DNA of 64,000 bases from Myotis daubentonii (GCF_963259705.1 NC_081842.1:59861787-59925786); one strand, 5' to 3'. Positions 1-14,600 are shown, counted from the first letter of the stretch. The notes: generated from the letters alone by a model not told the origin. A program made the numbers and translations.

Positions 1-2633
1 GAGATTGCTGGATTAGAACGTTTAAGAGAATTACAGCCTCAACTAGATGAATTGCAAGAACTCATGGGCAAAAAGGAAGAAGAAGTTAGATACCTTTCTG
101 GACAGCTTAATGAAAAAGAAGCAGCTCTAACTAAAGTACAGACAGAGATAATAGAACAAGAGGATTTAATTAAGGCTCTGCATACACAGCTGGAAATGCA
201 AGCCAAAGAACATGATGAAAAGATAAAGCAGTTACAGGTGGAACTTTGTGAAATGAAGCAAAAACCAGAAGAGACTGGAGAAGAAAGCAAAGCAAAACAA
301 CAAATACATAGGAAACTGCAAGCTGCCCTCATTTCCCGAAAAGAAGCACTAAAAGAAAACAAAGGTCTCCAAGAGGAGTTGTCTTTGGCCAAAGATACCA
401 TTGAACATCTCACTAAGTCTCTGGCAGATTTGGAAAACCAAGTTTCTGCTCAAAACCAAGAAAAAGATACATTCTTAGGAAACTTAGCTCTTCTTCAGGA
501 AGAAAGAGACAAACTTATTACTGAAATGGACAGATCTTTAATGGAAAATCAAAGTCTCAGTGGTTCTTGTGAAAGTCTAAAATTAGCTTTGGAGGGTCTT
601 ACTGAAGACAAAGAAAACCTAATGAAGGAAATTGAATCTTTGAAATGTTCTAAGATGGCAGAAAGCGCCGAGTGGCAAGAGAAACACAAAGAGTTACAAA
701 AAGAATATGAAATTCTTCTGCAGTCCTATGAGAATGTTAGTAATGAGGCAGAAAGGATTCAGCATGTGGTGGAAACTGTGAGGCAAGAGAAACAAGAACT
801 ATATGGTAGGCTACGAAGCACAGAAACAAACAAGAAAGAGCTGGAAAAGCAGTTGCAGGAAGCTCAACAGGAAATGGAAGAAATGAAAGAAAAGATGAGA
901 AAGTTTGCTAAATCTAAACAGCAAAAGATCCTAGAGTTGGAAGAAGAGAATGACCGGCTTCGAGCAGAGGCACACCCTGCAGGAGGTACATCTAAAGATT
1001 GTATGGAAGAACTTCTTTCTTCCAATTCCAACATGAAGGAGGAACTAGAAAGGGTCAAAACAGACTATAAAACCCTTTCTAAGGAGTTTGAGGCTTTAAT
1101 GACTGAGAAAGACTCCCTGAATGAAGAGATTCAAGATTTAAAGCACAAGATAGAAGATAACGTATCCAAACAAGTTAGTCTAGAGGCCCCTGAGACACCT
1201 CATACCCAGATGCATATCATTGAAGAGACTGCAAGCCAGTCTCTCCCAGGTGAGGCTAATGAGGAAAACTCTTCAAGTAGGAGTACAAGGCCTGAATATT
1301 CAGAATCCATTCTACCAGACACCAGTGCCAATCTTGGTACAAGTGAGAATGTCAGCTCACATGATGAAATTAATAACTACCTACAGCAGATTGATCAGCT
1401 CAAAGAAAGAATTGCTGAATTGGAGGAGGAGGAACAAAAAGAAAAGGAATTTAACCAGACTTTAGAAAATGAGAGAAATGCTTTACTGAGTCAGATATCA
1501 GCAAAGGATGGTGAACTAAAAGTGCTTCAGGAAGAAGTAACCAAAATAAATCTTTTAAATCAGCAAATTCAAGAAGAACTTGCCAGAGTTACCAAGCTCA
1601 AAGAGAAAGCAGAAGAAGAGAAAGATGATTTGGAAGAGAGGCTTATGAATCAATTAGCAGAACTTAATGGAAGCATCGGGAATTATTATCAGGATGTTAC
1701 AGATGCCCAAATGAAAAATGAGCAACTAGAATCTGAAATGCAGAACCTTAAAAAGTGTATGAGTGAGTTGGAAGAAGAAAAGCAGCAGTTAGTCAAGGAG
1801 AAAACTCAGGTGGAATCAGAAATCCGAAAAGAATATTTGGAGAAAATACAAGGTGCTCAGAAAGGACCTAGTAATAAAAGCCATGCAAAGGAACTTCAGG
1901 AACTGTTAAAAGAAAAACAACAAGAAGTAAAGCAGCTACAGAAGGATTGCATCAGGTACCAGGAGAAAATTAGTGCTCTGGAGCGAACCGTTAAGGCCCT
2001 AGAATTTGTTCAAACTGAGTCCCAAAAAGATTTGGACATAACCAAAGAAAATTTGGCTCAAGCCAAGGAACACCGCAAGAAGGCAGAAACAGAATTAGCT
2101 AGCTTCAGAGTACTGCTAGATGACACTCAGAGTGAAGCAGCAAGGGTCCTAGCAGACAATCTCAAGTTGAAAAAGGAACTTCAGTCAAACAAAGAATCAA
2201 TTAAAAGCCAAATGAAACAAAAGGATGAAGATCTTGAGAGAAGACTGGAACAGGTAGAAGAGAAACATCTGAAAGAGAAGAAGAATATGCAAGAGAAACT
2301 GGATGCTTTGAGTAGAGAAAAAGGCCACTTGGAAGAGGCATTTGGAGAGATTCAGATTACTTTGAACAAGAAAGACAAGGAAGTAAAACAACTTCAGGAA
2401 AACTTGGATAGTACTGTGGCCCAGCTTGCAGCTTTCACTAAGAGCATGTCTTCCCTCCAGGATGATCGTGACAGGGTAATAGATGAAGCTAAGAAGTGGG
2501 AGATGAGGTTCAGTGATGCTATTCAAACTAAAGAAGAAGAAATTAGACTCAAAGAGGAGAATTGCAGTGTTCTAAAGGATCAACTTAGGCAGATGTCCAT
2601 CCATATGGAGGAATTGAAGATCAACATTTCCAG
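1..2633 (+). CDS. GOLGB1: GOLGB1 giant coding exon, 3' part
   Basis: The exon is open from base 1 in frame 1, and its start lies outside the window. The donor is CAG|GTAAAT, with GT at 2634-2635. The exon ends two bases into an Arg codon completed by the A at 4193. It encodes charged coiled coil. A Ser/Thr/Glu-rich, Pro-containing break at about nt 1170-1350 (residues PETPH through [13 protein letters not shown]) interrupts the heptads. The segment [14 protein letters not shown] occurs at nt 2434-2475. Confidence 0.97.
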
Positions 2634-5600
2634 GTAAATTAATTTTTTTTTTGTCTTCCAAAGGTAATTAAAGGCTAAAAAAGTCTATTTAATATGGGAC
2701 TGACTTTGGCTTAAATTCCCCCAGAAGATGTATTCTCTCTTATCTCTCCCCCCCCTCTCTCCCCCTCCCTCCCTCCCTCCCTTCCTCCCTCCTAAAAATG
2801 CCTTTGTGCTACAGCTGTATTAACATGAAAAATTCATGTCTGTCTGCTTCTCTTCCCATCTTTCTGTTGAGAGATCTCCTATATTTCTCCCTTTCGTTCA
2901 TATCCTTCATTTCCACTACTCTAGATTTATACCACAGTACTCCCAAATCATTGCCTTAGCCTCCCAATCATATGATACTCTCTTTTCTCTTCCTCATATT
3001 CCACATCAGTTCATACCACATATGTGTGTTACAGTCATTTTCTTCAGACTCTTAATTTTTTAAAAAATATATATTTTATTGATTTTTTACAGAGAGGAAG
3101 GGAGAGAGATAGTTAGAAATATCTATGAGAGAGAAACATCGATCAGCTGCCTCCTGCAGATCTCCTACTGGGGATGTGCCCGCAACCCAGGTACATGCCC
3201 GTGCCCGGAATCGAACCCGGGACCTTTCAGTCCACAGGCTGACGCTCTATCCACTGAGCCAAACCAGTTTCGGCCAAACTCTAATTTTATATCACTTTTC
3301 AAACTCAAGAACTAACAATATCCGCCACGCTTCATACTCTTCCACTTTTAATAGTATCCTTCTGCTAATTGTCTCTCACACAAAGAGTATTTTTTAAAAA
3401 AAATATATTTTATTGATTTGTTTACAGAGAGGAAGGGAGAGGGATAGAGAGTTAGAAACATCAATGAGAGAGAAACATCGATCAGCTGCCTCCTGCACAA
3501 CCCCTATTGGGGATGTGCCCGCAACCAAGGTACATACCCTTGACCGGAATCGAACCTGGGACCCTTGAGTCCGCAGGCCGACTCTCTGTCCACTGAGCCA
3601 AACCAGTTAGGGCAAGAGTATTTTTTAAGGGGCCAGCCATTAGCTTTTCTAGAGCAAAGTAAAGCAAAATAGTAGAAAGTATTACTTTCTAAAGTGTCTA
3701 AAACCATGTCACTAAATAAGCAACATACTTTGGAATTTATAATTTAAATGTGTGTTTTTAAAATATATTTGTATTGATTTCAGAGAGGAAGGGAAAGGGA
3801 GAGAGAGAAACATCAACGATGAGAGAGAATCATTGATTGGCTGCCTCCTGCATGCTCCACCACTGGGGATTGAGCCCACAACCTGGGCATGTGCCCTGAC
3901 TGGGAATCAAACTTTGACCTCCTGCTTCATAGGTTAATGCTCAACCATTGAATCATGCTGGCCAGGCTGGAGATTATAATTTAAATACCTGAATCATGCA
4001 GTGCAATATACCTTTAATACAGTAATACAGAGTATTTGGTAGAACTAATATCTTTTCATTAAAATGATGAACAGCTTCAATTATGAATACTCATTTGTAG
4101 ATTTGAGTGTATGTTGTCATATGTGTTTTTTAGGCATCAAGTAGTTCTTCCCTTAAATCTTTAATTTATGACCTTTTCTCTTCTTTTTCTAGACTTGAAC
4201 ATGACAGGCAGATTTGGGAGTCCAAAGCCCAGACAGAGATCCAACTTCAGCAGAAAGTGCGGGATACTCTGCAGGGGGAAAACAAAGAACTTCTGTCCCA
4301 GTTGGAAGAGACGCGGCATCTATATCACAATTCTCAGAATGAATTAGCTAAATTAGAATCAGAACTTAAGATTCTCAGAGACCAGTGGACTGATTTAAAT
4401 AATTCTTTAGAAAAATGTAAAGAAAATAATGAAAATTTGGAAGGGATTGTAAAGCAGCAAGAGGCTGATATCCAAATTTATAAGTTCAGTTATGAACAGC
4501 TAGAGACTGATCTTCAGTCCTCCAGACAAGTGACCAGTAGGCTGCACGAAGAAATAAACATGAAAGAGCAGAAGATTATAAGCCTGCTTTCTGCCAAGGA
4601 ACAGGCAATCCAAGAAGCTGTTGCTGAACTGCATCAGCAGTATGATAAAGAAATTAAAGAATTGGAAAAGCTGCTGACCCAGGAGGAAGAGGAGAATATT
4701 GTCTTAGAAGAAGAAAACCAGAAAGCTGTTGTCAAAACCAATCAGCTGATTGAAACACTGAAGTCTATCAAGAAGGAAAACATGCAGCGGAAGGCTCAGT
4801 TGAATTCCTTCGTTAAATCTATGTCTTCTCTCCAGGACGACCGAGACCGCGTAGTATGTGACTACCAAAAACTGGAAGAGCGACATCTCTCTGTAATCTT
4901 AGAAAAAGACCAACTCATCCAAGAAGCTGCTGCTGAGAATAATAAGCTTAAGGAAGAAATGCGACGCTTGAGAAGTCATATGGATGATCTTAATTCTGAA
5001 AATGCCAAGCTAGATGCAGAACTGATCCAGTACAGAGAAGACCTGAACCAAGTGATATCAAGCAAGGACTACCAGCAAAAACAACTCATTGAAGCTCAAG
5101 TTCAGCAGAATAAGGAGCTGAAAAATGAGTATGCTAAATTAGAAGAAAAACTGAAGGAGTCTGAGGAAGCAAAGGAGGAACTGCAGAGGTCCTCTGTTGC
5201 CCTACAGGAGGAGAAACAGGATTTATCTAAAGAGGTTGAGAGCTTGAAAGTATCTATATCTCAACTAAAGAGAGAATTGACAGCCTTGCAAGAAGAAGGC
5301 ACTTTAGGATTATTTCAGGTCCAATTAAAAGTAAAAGAAGAAGAGGTACAGAGGTTAAGTACTACCCTTTCCTCCTGTCAAAATAGAGTTACAGAACTGG
5401 AAGAGGAATTGGTTCATGTTCAGATGGAAGCTGCCAAGAAAGTAGGTGAAATTGAAGATAAAATGAAGAAGAAATTAAAGCATCTTCATCATGATGCAGG
5501 AATAATGCGGAATGAGACGGAAACAGCAGAAGAGAGGGTGGCAGAGCTAGCAAGAGATCTGGTGGAGATGGAACAGAAATTACTCATGGTCACCAAAGAA

Positions 5601-8600
5601 AATAAAGATCTCACAGCACAAATCCAGTCTTTTGGAAGGTCTATGAGTTCCCTACAAAATAGTAGAGACCATGCCAATGAAGAGCTTGATGAACTGAAAA
5701 GGAAATATGATGCCAGTCTGAAGGAATTGGCACAGATGAAAGAACAGGGACACTTAAGCAGAGAGAGAGATGTACTTGTTTCTAAAGCTGCCTTTCCAGT
5801 GAATTCCACTGAGGATGACAGCTTGCCTCACCTTGAGAAACTTAACCAACAGCTTCAATCCAAAGATGAGCAACTGCTTCACTTGTCCTCAAAACTAGAA
5901 GTTTCTTACAACCAAGTGCAGTCCTTTTCCAAGGCTGTAGTCAGTCTACAGAATGAGAGAGATCACCTGTTGAATGAATTGGAAAAATTCCGCAAGACAG
6001 AGGAAGGAAAGCAGAGGTCTGCAGCCCAGCCTGCAACCAGCCCAGCTGAAGTACAAAGTTTAAAAAAGGCTATGTCATCACTCCAGAATGACAGAGACCG
6101 TCTAGTGAGTGTGTAGTTTTCTCTTTCTGATCCTTGAGAGTTTTTGAATCTTTCTTTAAATTTAAATTTCTAAAGAAAAAAACACAATTATTTTACATAT
6201 TATTTGGGCACTGAGGGGCAGTGTTATATATATCCCACAGGTTCTGTTTGGTCTTAGAGAGAAACAGAAACATTATTTAAATTACTTTAAACCTGTCATT
6301 ACCATTTTTTTTAAATTACAAATTTCCTTGGCATAAAACTCTCCATGGGTTATAAAATGTCTAAGAAATGGAGAGCTATTTTATATCTTTTATACACACA
6401 ACACACATGTAAATGTTTCTAGAATTTGTCTAGAATAAATAAATGACTAGTAAAGTTTTATTTGCAGACTGAACCATTTACTCACTTTCCTGTCATACCT
6501 AACCTTTTTCAATCAGAGTGCAAGTAAGGAGGATTTCTAATTCTAAATTCTGCTGCTGTTAGTAAGAGCCAGTAGTTAATCTTTTATTCTGAAAAATTAC
6601 AGGTCATCAAGATTCAGAGGCAAAACTGGAACTGTATGAGCCAAGCCAGGTTGTCCAGGGGATTCTACTTTGTGGCATTACTATCTTCACTTTCTTAACT
6701 CTGTCAAGCCCATGTACTTAGGCCAAATAGGAAGTAAAAGCTTTAAAAAGGCTAGATTTTTGCCGGGGTCCAACCCCAGCAGGTCCAGGGGTTCCCAAAG
6801 GCGTAGACGGAGTCGGCGAAGAAGGAAGGACAGGGAAACAGTGTTCAATTGATCAGCAGCCTAGCCAGGATCTCTAGCCCGGATCTCCAGCCAAGTTCTG
6901 GTCTGGATCTCCAGAGAGGTTCTGCTTCGGATCTCCAGCGAGGTTCTCCAGCCAGGTTCTGTCTGAGATCTCCAGCCAGGTTCGGTCACCAGGTTCTAGT
7001 CAGGCTCTCTTGCCAACCTCTGCAGTCAGGTTCAGTCCAGGATCCCTTGCCATGTTCTCTCCAGCGAAGCTCCTCCATCTCCTGGTTCCGCGTAGGTTCT
7101 GTCTTCTGAGTTCTGTCTCCTAAGTTCTGTGTTCTAAGTCCTGTCTCTTGCTGTCTTGTTACATCTGTATTTATACCAGTTGATTCAATCCTATCAATCT
7201 CTATTCCAAAGGTTAGGGCGTTTCTTATCTCCATTCCAGGGAGTAAAGATTATGTAGCTTAAGCATGATTGTTCGTAGTTAAAGTGATTAATTACCCGCT
7301 TGGCACTTAGTTGAGGGGTTTTATTCCCTCCCTAACTTCAGGGGAAAATCCCTACCTGGGGATTCAACCTTTCTCGGAGAGGTGACCTTGGTTAAAACAC
7401 AGCGCCAAGAAGGTGAGCAAACATATTAAGAACCGTATGCCATACATGCCAGGTCCCTTGAAACAGCAAGGATGGACCGGCTCCCGGCAGATTTTTCCAT
7501 TTTAAAAAGTGACCCATGACAGAATCTGAAAGTTCTAGTTTTTAAGATTAGCTTTAATGAAAAGATCATTCTCTTAACTGTAAAGTCTTACGCAGTTTTT
7601 TTTTCTTTGTAGGCAACATGTTCATTCATATTGCATTAATATCCAGTATTTATAGACAGTTTTTTTGCTTTTTGTTCTCTGAACAAAGCCTCCACCCTTC
7701 AGCAGTGGCTTTGACATCAACACAATTTATGTATATTTGTTTATATTTTTAATATAGTTTGAGTTCAGCTGACTTTGTCCTAGGAGCTTGATCTTTTATC
7801 ATTGCTTTCAGAATGTAGATGCAAAAAAGTCTTTTTATCAGGGCAGTATATACCTCAAAGCTGTAATTGATACCACCCAGGTGTTAATTATCTTCTAAAT
7901 CAAAATCTTTTTCCTGGAAGCTGTCAGGATAGATTCTGAATTAACTCTTTAATTCATTGAATTGCTTTACAATTCTTATCTATTATAAACACTAGAGACT
8001 AACCTTTGTATCTCTCAGCACTAGTTCCTCATTGTTATCTGCTGGATATTTACAAGCCAAGCTGGCTTTTAAAAAAATTTCCATGTTTCTATATTCATAG
8101 TAATACATATTCCTTTGTTCCCTAAGGCTCATAACTGTACGATTTTATTTCATTTAGTCATCGAGGTCTATAATTTCTTTATTCATAATATGACTTAAAT
8201 TTTTCTTTTTCCTTTCTACCATCAACATGTTAGGATAAGTCCGTAATACCTTATCTTTAAACTGTTGTAACATTGGTGCTCCAAATTTGTCACCTCTTGA
8301 GTATATTGTATATACCACTGCTGACTAAATATTTCTGAAACTACTTTGTTGTTACTGCCCTACTCAAAAACCTGTAAAAGTTGTGCTATCTCGAGATGAG
8401 GCTTATAATTCAAATCTCTTAGTCTGACACTTATGACCCTATAATTTGTCCTTTTCTTTCTTTTAGTCTTCCCTTTCACTGTTTCCCTACTTATACTCTT
8501 CATTCCAACCAAACTGATCTACTCATTATGCAGTAATCATATCTAGTACTTCCTACTTAGCTATATTACCATTCTTTCAACTAAAATGTCCTTTCCATTT

Positions 8601-11600
8601 TCTTTATTGGGGAAAATATTACCCATTCTTTAAAAGTTACCCTAGAGCTCAAATCCTCTTTGGTTACATTTCCAGATCATTTGATTGTTTATTACCTTCT
8701 GTTTTTACTTCCATGACACTTTTCTTTTCATTTGTCCCATAATGCCTTGATTGTGTGTGTTGTGTGTCTATGTGTGTTTAATGTCTGCGCACTTATTATT
8801 TATTTCCCTGATTAGATTGCAACCTCCTAGTGATTTGTGTCACTTCTTAAGTTGTTTATATATCCCATGGTCCTTAGCATAGGGGTAGTTAATTAATTTT
8901 ATGATAGATAATCAGCAGTTGGTAATCATCCCCTATATTTATGGTTGTTCCTGTAAACACTATTTTCTTCATTTTGTAAAACTATCATGTTAAGTGAGTT
9001 ATGGGAGCTTTTGAGACTGAGACATCTGCCATGAAAGAATCATAAAGCCTAGGCAGGTTATAAATCACATGACAGTGTGACTCAGTGGATACCACTACAT
9101 AACATGGTTCACTGAGTTGCTGAGGCCCTTCTGCATATTTTGTGAATATATTATCTGTCCCATCAACTCTTCCTTTCCACATATCTTGTTCTCATTCTGT
9201 CTCAGGGGTATTGAAGTTTCTAGTTTCTCAATTATTTGGCTGCATGTGGATAAATATGGGAGATACCATATTTCAACCTCTATCCGTTGAAACTTTCAGT
9301 CTAGGCCAGCATTTTATCACCTCTCCTTACCTTATTCTCCCTTCCCCTCAGGACCAACCCAGAGATGATTTAGGTCTGAAAGGGACTTCGACTGCTTTGG
9401 TTCTCTTCTTTACTTAGTCAAGAGGAAGTTTCCCCAAATAAAGTCTGAGAGTCCAAGTGGCAAGAATTAGTCCACGGGATTCTACTGGGACATATTAGAC
9501 AACTCTGAAAACTTGTATATCTGTCTAAACTTCCTTAGGACTTTTCCCTAAGCAAACTAAGCACTTATACAATTACTACCTAAATAGTAGAGAGCATATC
9601 TCTAGAGGTACCTATATATTTGTTTATCTATACCCACTTCATTCTAAAAATGACTTGAGGTAGCATATAAAGATATGAACAGTGTTTCAAGATAATATAA
9701 TACAGTATCTGGGAAGGAAGAGAAAATGAGGGTAGAAGGAAAAAGAATAAACCAGGAATAAGTTTAATGCTCCAAGGAGATGTCACACTGTCCCATACTC
9801 TTTCTTAGAACTATGGGCCACTAGTTGCTCTGACCTTTCTGGCAGTCATCAGAAATAGGATATTAAAAACCATGTGCATGAATGGAATGCTCATATTTTA
9901 GGAAAGGGGAAGAAAGAAATACTACTTGTTCAAGATAAGAATAAGAATAGTTATTCTTTAAGTATTGAGGCCTGTAAAAAATGTCTGTTTCCAGAGAAAG
10001 AACACTATGAAGTTTTGAAGTATCCTTTACTTCTCTACAGTAAATACATGTTTTATTGTGAAAAATGTTTTACATTTTCTGATGATCTGGTCTATTCCAA
10101 GGATAACATTTAGAGTGTCTGGATCACAGGAGTGAGTGGATTGCATAAAGAATATATTTTCCCTTTAAAATAAAACAAAAACATTTTTATTTTAACTTTT
10201 GGGTTAAAAAAGTTATATACACATATTTAATAAGTCACTGAATTCTACAGTTTGATCAGAAAAACCAGCAGTAGCACTCCCAACCTGTTTCTCTTTCTCC
10301 CAAGGCAATTTGTTGTTAGCTAATTATTTTGTGTTTCCTCAGTATCTAAATATGCTTATAATGTATCTTGGCTTTTTATCCTTAGATTAGGTATCAACTT
10401 TTCAGTTCTCTTTACTACCTCTACTTCCACTTTAAATATACACACTTTCAATATACAATTCCTTCTCCATTCTCCTGATGTAATTTAATTTTAAGTTTGG
10501 TTAAATCAACATTCACAGTTTATTTTTTTATGATTATAAATGGTATTAGAGCTGAGACATGTTTTTCCTAGAGTTAATAACTGTGTTTTTGTTAACTTAC
10601 TTAGTTTTCTTTGTACTTATCAGTGTAATTTAAGCCAAGAGTTACTGCTATTTATTTACATTTTCTCTCAAGATGTTTATTCCTATCAATTTCATCTTGA
10701 TGAGAAAATTCTCCAAGAGTCTCTGACTTGCTCTTATATGAACCAGTTGCCTTGTACTCCTAGGACACAGTTTTCATCCTAGAATATCTCCTTTCACCTT
10801 TCTCCTCTATTAGATCTTCTGTTTCTTGCATTACATGTCTCTCTTGTCTTGATTTTGTGCCATTATTTTGATGGAATCAATCATCCTGTAGCTCCCTAAG
10901 AAAAGATATGTATTGAAAATGTCCCCTACTATGACTGTATTGTTGTCAATCTCTCCATTAAAGTTCTCTAGAAATTTTTGAATATATTTAGGTGCACCTA
11001 TATTGGGTGCATATATGTTTACCAGGGTTATATCCTCTTGTTGGATCGATCCGTTTAGGATTATGTAGTGACCTTTGTGTCTCTTATGATGGCCTTCATT
11101 TAAAAGTCTATTTTGTCGGATATGAGTATTGCTATTCCAGCTTTTTTTTCCCTTTTCCATTTGCATGCAAAATTTTTTCCTATCCCTTCACTTTCATCAT
11201 ATGTGTTTCTTTTGTTTTGAGCTGGGTCTCTTGTAGACAGCATATAGTTGGGTCATGTTTTTGTATCCATTCAGTTACCCTTTGCCTTTTGATTGGAGCA
11301 TTTAATCCATTTACATTTAGGATTATTATTGAGAGGAACTTATTTATAGCCATTTTAATTCTGTATGGCTAGGTTTCTCTCTCTGTTTCTTCTTTTCAGC
11401 AATCCCTTACAGCTATCCCTTCAGCATTTCTTGTAATGCTGGCTTGGTGGTGATGAACTCCTTTAGGCTTTTTGTCTGGGAAGCTCTTTGTTTGACCGTC
11501 TATTTTGAATGATAGCCTTGCTGAATATAGTAATCTTGGTTTCAGATTCTTGCTTTCCATTACCTTGAGTACTTCATGCCATTCCCTTCTGGCCTATAGA

Positions 11601-14600
11601 GTTTCTGATGAGAAATCATGTGTCAGCCTTATTGGAACTCCTTTGTAGGTAACAGTTTTCTTTTCTCTTACTGCCTTTAAGATTCTCTCTTTGTCTTTAA
11701 TTTTTGGCATTTTAATTATGATGTGTCTGGGCATGGGTCTGTTTGGATTCTTCTTGTTTGGGGCTCTCTGTGCCTCCTGAACTTGTGCGACATTTTTCTT
11801 TACCAAGTTAGAGAAGTTTTCTGCCATTATTTCTTCAAACACCTTTCTCTATTCCTTTCTCCCTTTCTGCCTCTTCTGGCACACCTGCTATTCTAATATT
11901 GTTATGTTTCACGTTGTCCCACAGCTCCCTTCAGCTGTCCTTCTGTTTTTTAATTGCTTTTTCTTTTTGGTTCTCTGATTGAGTTATATTTTCAACTCTG
12001 TCTTCTAATTCACTGATTCAATCCTCAGCTTTCCCTAATCTGCTGTGTATTCCTTCCAATGTGTTCTTTGTGTTATGTCATTCTTTATCTCAGACTGTTT
12101 TTTTTTCATAGTTACTATATCTTTTTTCATACTGTTGAGCATTTTTACCATCATTACTCTGAACTCTGTTTCAGATAAATTTCATTTTCTCTGCTGCATT
12201 TACCTCTTCTTCTGGAGAATTCTGTAGTTCTTTCATTTGGGTGTTGTTTCTTTGTCTCCTCATTTTGGTTGTCTGTTTGAGTTTATGACTATGTTTTAGG
12301 TAGATACTCTACACCAGTGGTTCTCAACCTTCCTAGTGCCGCGACCCTTTAATACAGTTCCTCATGTTGTGGTGACCCCCAATTTCATTGTTACACATTG
12401 AACATAATTAAAGCATAGTGATTAATCACAGAAACAATATGTAATTATATATGTGTTTTCCGGTGGTTTTAGGCGACCCCTGTGAAAGGGTTGTTCGACC
12501 ACCAAAGGGGTCACGATCTGCAGATTGAGAACCGCTGCTCTGCACCTTTCAATCTCTAGTGCAGGACAGTGTTGAAGGCTGTTTCTGACTAATTGGATCA
12601 GGCAAAGACTCAAAGCCTCCAGAGATTGCCTCTGTCTACAGAGTAATAGGATTCCTACTTGAATTGCCCCCAAGCAATCATCCTCAGGTGTGGCGAGAGT
12701 TTTTTCAACTGGGTGTGGCAGTTGCTTCTGCCTGGAGGTTAATTGTTATTTTTTAATCTCTTAAGTGGCCTTAGGACAAGGTGTTTTCCAATGGTGTGTG
12801 TCTGACTGTCTTCCCCCCAGGTAAGGCAAATGTCTTTGTGGGAAAGATGTCCTCTGCTACATGAGGGAATGATTCAGCACAGGAAACTTGGGGTGTCTGC
12901 CTTCTGAGCTCTAGCCCCTGAGTCCCCAGTCCTGGGTTTTGCTCTCACATCTCCAGTCCACTTCACCCTCCCTCTGCCAGAGCACAAGGTAGGTGGATCC
13001 TCAGGGAATTTTTGTGCCTTGGTCCTTCAAGAGGGTGCCCGAACTTTCATCAGCCACTCCCTGGCAGACAGTACCCCACTGCTTTTCATAGCTAGATGTT
13101 GTGTGGGTATCCTCCTCAGATTTGGTGCTCTCTGCTGGGGAGCCCAGCTTGGGGATTAGATCCCAGAGTTCCCAGTGGCACCCTTCCCCCTCACCCCCCA
13201 TAGCTGAGATATCTCTTTGGGACTTCAGTTCCTGTCTGTGGGCGCCTTGGCCAGTCCTTTTGTGCCTCCACCCCTCCTACTAGTCTCTGTGCAGTCTCCA
13301 CTTTTGGTCCTTGGGTATCAGGGTTCTCTCCTGTGAGATTTCCGTTGATTATTCAGGGAGCCTTTCCGTATTTCAGTTGTAATTCCAGCTTGTTCCTGGG
13401 AGCATGTCTGTGCAGCATCCTTCTACTCTGCTGCCATTTTTAATCCCCATTTTTTATTTCTGCTCTAATGTTTCTAAGTTCCTATGTTCTCTCTTAAATC
13501 TTTGAGTATATTACATTTCCCCCTGATAATCTCCTTCAAATACTCTTATAGTTTCTTTTCATCTTTATCTTAATAATAGCCATTCTTCAGGTGAGTGTTA
13601 ATCCTTGTTTTACTCTTTATGTTTAAGGGAAGGGTCTCAAAAGCTTATGAGAGGGGCTTACCAACTCCAAGTTTCATTGCAGGGCAGTCATGCTGATCTT
13701 TTTGTGGGTAGTCCCTATGTTGGTGTCTTTAGTTCCTCTTGGGACAGTCATATTTTCTGGAGAAGAGCTTATCATTTTCTGCATGGAAGGTAAAGGCCTG
13801 TATGCCAGCACTCTCCAAGCTGAGTAGGGGAAAGGCTTCATGCATTCAGAAAGAATACATTCACCCTGGCCGGTGTGGCTCAGTTTATTGAGCATGACCC
13901 ATTTAAGGAGAGGTCCTCATTTTGATTCCTGGTCCAGGCTCATACCCGGGTTTTGGGCTCAATCCCTGGTAGGGGGTGTCCAGGAGGCAGCTGATCCATG
14001 TTCCACTCCTGCATTGATGATTTTCTCTCTCTCCCTCTTACTTCCTCTCTCTCTAAAAAATCAATTTTAATTTTTTTTAAAAAAAGAATATATTCACTTG
14101 ATCAACCTTGCTTTAGACCAGTGTCCTTACCTTCAGCTGTGTCTGATGTTTCATAGTCCAGAGACACTTCTTTTACCTTCTCCAGAGAGTAAGACTCTAG
14201 TTATCTATCAGGGTAACAAAAGTGTGGAGCTGAGGAGGGTACTTAGGGATACAATTGTTTCTTAAGCAGCTTTCATCTAATCCTCCTTATTTCAGCCACC
14301 TCCTCCTTATTCCCATCGCCATCTTTTCCAGAGATACCTGGTGCTGTTAATTCCTGAGCCTTTTGAAGATTCTGCAGAGTAAGTTCTATTGGCTCTTGGC
14401 TTTCCCTACTGCTAGCTTAAGATATGGCGTTTCCAGATCTGTTAAGTCATTTACCACTTATGCATCTGCTTTTCAGCTTCCAAAATTAATTCTGTTGCTG
14501 CTGACCACTCTCTTGTTCTTTCTGTTCTTGTGTTTTATGCTTTAAAAAATAATGCCTTTATTGTAGCATTAGTGACTTTCCGAAGTGGGTGAAACAGATG

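Noticed and set aside
3125..3397. ORFs across VES SINEs (also 3482-3707, 49789-49971, 53273-53470)
   Set aside because: They are translations of the SINE itself and recur with the same peptides at every copy.
6849..7234. ORFs in the solo LTR
   Set aside because: They are products of its short repeated units, with no viral gene homology.
9874..10113. 79-codon ORF ([14 protein letters not shown]...)
   Set aside because: No domain, no splice context and AT-rich intron. A resemblance to zinc-finger text (CKKCLF, CEKCF) is too weak.
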